Shown here: in pieces, positions 62,369 through 64,000 of the stretch | How the letters are laid out: the number at the start of each line of letters is the position of its first letter | How positions within the stretch are numbered: the first letter of the stretch is position 1 | Source: Lucifuga dentata | Taxonomy: Eukaryota > Chordata > Actinopteri > Ophidiiformes > Bythitidae | DNA length: 64,000 bases | Direction: 5' to 3' | Assembly: GCA_014773175.1 (NCBI GenBank) | Contig: VXCM01000474.1 | Coordinates: forward strand, 67,677 to 131,676 | The notes under the pieces: model-generated | Databases searched by the model: none | What the model was told of the DNA's origin: nothing | What the model saw: the letters and a program-made list of their open reading frames with translations, nothing else | Position numbers and translations under genes: made by a program

Positions 62369-63212
62369 CACATGCAAGAGCATATTTATGCAGGCACAGC
62401 ATCTATGTGTGAACGATGCCAACAAATACTTACAAAATGCTTGAGCAATGACTGAATCAGATGGACCTGCTACGCTAAATGCCACACAGTCATCATAGGC
62501 ATCTGGCACGGGGCCAACTCTGAATTGTAACATGTCCTAATGGATCTTCTAAAAGCTGTATGAATCTTTCCATATCTGCCCTGACTACCTGCTCAGGGTA
62601 CAGGGTACTGACAGCTGAGCTTATTCTAGCAGACAAGCCTCTCATTGCAGAATTTGCACACATTGACATAGAAAACACAGAATACTACTGTCCTGATTAG
62701 CATAAAAGCCAAGAGCAAAGTGACATGGCGAGCTAAACAGGGTGGTCACAATAATAGATGTCAGGCAATCCAATCCAATAGCCCTACAATAAATTAAGAC
62801 TGTGTTTTGTAATGGCATTTTGTATTGCATTTCAGTATATTGCAAGGTATGTAATACTTTGTCCATCTCAGATTATTACATATATGCTCACAGTGTGATT
62901 ACAGTACAACACCAGCACAACTCCAGTCTAAGAAATTACATTAGATTGAATCAACAAATATCTATATTACACTACATCATATTGTACAGGTGTTGCTTTT
63001 ATTGCATCTACTTAGTGTACATCAAACTGTTAGTATGGCATAAATCTGGGTTGTGTTAGTTCAAAGTTGTAATTTAATGATAGATTTGGTGTCTGGCCAT
63101 GGGTCCAAGGTATAAAAAGCAGTAGTAGCTGACATTTAGACCTATGAACTGCATGTGGCACCTGAGCAATGACCTAAATTGATCTGCTTAGCTAATTTCA
63201 GCCATATAATAT

Positions 63213-63330
63213 GCATAGGATAGTGAAGAGAGAGAGAAAGGAAACAGAGAGAAAGAAAGAACATGCAACAAAGGGCAAAGACCGGAATCGATCTGGGGCC
63301 ATGCAATTACAATAACATGCCCCAAAATGG
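63213..63330 (-). repeat. tRNA-derived SINE-like sequence, minus strand
   Basis: On the minus strand GATCGATTCCGGTCTTTGCC is followed by CTTTGTTGCATGTTCTTTC and a CT-rich tail, the usual layout of fish tRNA-SINE tails. It is related to, but diverged from, the copy at 37.8 kb. Confidence 0.45.
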
Positions 63331-64000
63331 ACGACTTTAACCATGAAGGGACAGAGCAGGTCTGCAACAATGCCACCTCCACCTCCACAACACTATTACA
63401 CCATCACCTCCAACTGTCGCACCACACAGGATTCACGCTGTTTCTGTCAAACACGGATGCTGTCATCAGCACGTCACAACAGAAAATCTTAACTGACAGG
63501 GAACAATCCTGCATGCTTTTCTCCTGCTGTCACATGTCCACTTCAAGATTATCCTGTCGACTTTAAAACCTTTACAAACATCAGTGTTAAACAAAACCAT
63601 TACTGGCATTCTGCTGACTCTGTAGACACTATGATGCTTGATATCGGTTGTTTGTGAGATGCTGGACTTGGCATATCCAGCATCATTATGCCATTCAAAG
63701 CCACTCAAATTCCATCTTTCCTGTTTAAGTGAATGATATCTTTGTGCTTTACCAACAAATTTCATGCTCATTTATTCACTGTATGAACAAGCATGTCGTT
63801 TCTCTAAACATGGAAATGTTCTGTTGCTGAGAGTCAACTTCTTCTGCTCCTCTCTGGGTTTATATTTTTTAAGTTTTTTTATTTTTCCATTGGGGAGTAG
63901 CACTGAGCATTGTCAGGCTAGTCATTTTATATGAAATTAGATACAGTATATTTTCATAAAAAGAGTAACAAAATATTAAGATTTGTGTCCATTTTAACAA

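Larger units (their letters stand above)
47396..64000. other. region upstream of opn4x, no gene recognised
   Basis: Apart from the listed repeats, this 16.6 kb shows no exon with a recognisable protein. Homopolymer runs with single Ns lie at 49107, 52199, 53732 and 54155. The opn4x promoter and any non-coding first exon should lie in the left few kilobases but could not be placed. The minus-strand frames at 62.1-62.9 kb overlap one another and have no splice support. Confidence 0.5.

Noticed and set aside
62142..62866. Cluster of minus-strand frames considered as a third gene
   Set aside because: The frames overlap each other in different phases, one runs into a CA repeat, and none has splice sites or a known motif.

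Overview
The window looks like ordinary nuclear DNA of a ray-finned fish, probably a spiny-rayed teleost. It is AT-rich, with long introns, many CA/CT microsatellites, several families of short DNA transposons, tRNA-SINE-like sequence and RTE-type LINE fragments. Two protein-coding genes can be assembled, both on the minus strand. All exons quoted here were joined by hand from GT/AG splice sites and reading phase, and every phase closes.

Layout. From the left edge to about 33.45 kb lies the 5' part of pdlim5 (Enigma homologue, a PDZ-LIM scaffold of the Z-disc and actin cytoskeleton). A non-coding first exon at about 33.4 kb is followed by the start-codon exon (26.7 kb), the second PDZ exon (15.6 kb), a 34-base linker exon (4.3 kb), a long proline/serine-rich exon that carries a ZM-like motif (3.5-4.0 kb), an optional 27-base microexon (1.2 kb), and exons at 0.6 and 0.3 kb. 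The LIM-domain exons lie beyond the left edge. Its introns hold most of the transposons. A gene-free 6.6 kb follows, and then opn4x, a complete X-type melanopsin. Nine coding exons (47.4 to 40.1 kb) give 539 codons with the retinal-binding lysine, the DRY motif, the paired cysteines and a long acidic tail. From 47.4 kb to the right edge no gene was recognised; the sequence there is non-coding with scattered repeats.

The two genes are head-to-tail. opn4x beside pdlim5 mirrors OPN4 beside LDB3 in mammals, so the window is one side of an ancient paralogous pair. The genes are not known to act together: one is a light receptor and the other a cytoskeletal adaptor.

No new biological system was found. 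The observations most worth a second look are these: two nearly identical RTE LINE tails with the same 5' breakpoint and perfect 19-base target duplications, one nested in a TA-flanked element and one inserted in a hairpin; a five-member TTAA-flanked inverted-repeat family; a candidate pdlim5 microexon; a possible short-tail melanopsin isoform from intron retention; a long imperfect hairpin in a pdlim5 intron; and a clear assembly artefact in which four single-N joins are each flanked by a false 65-67 base duplication.
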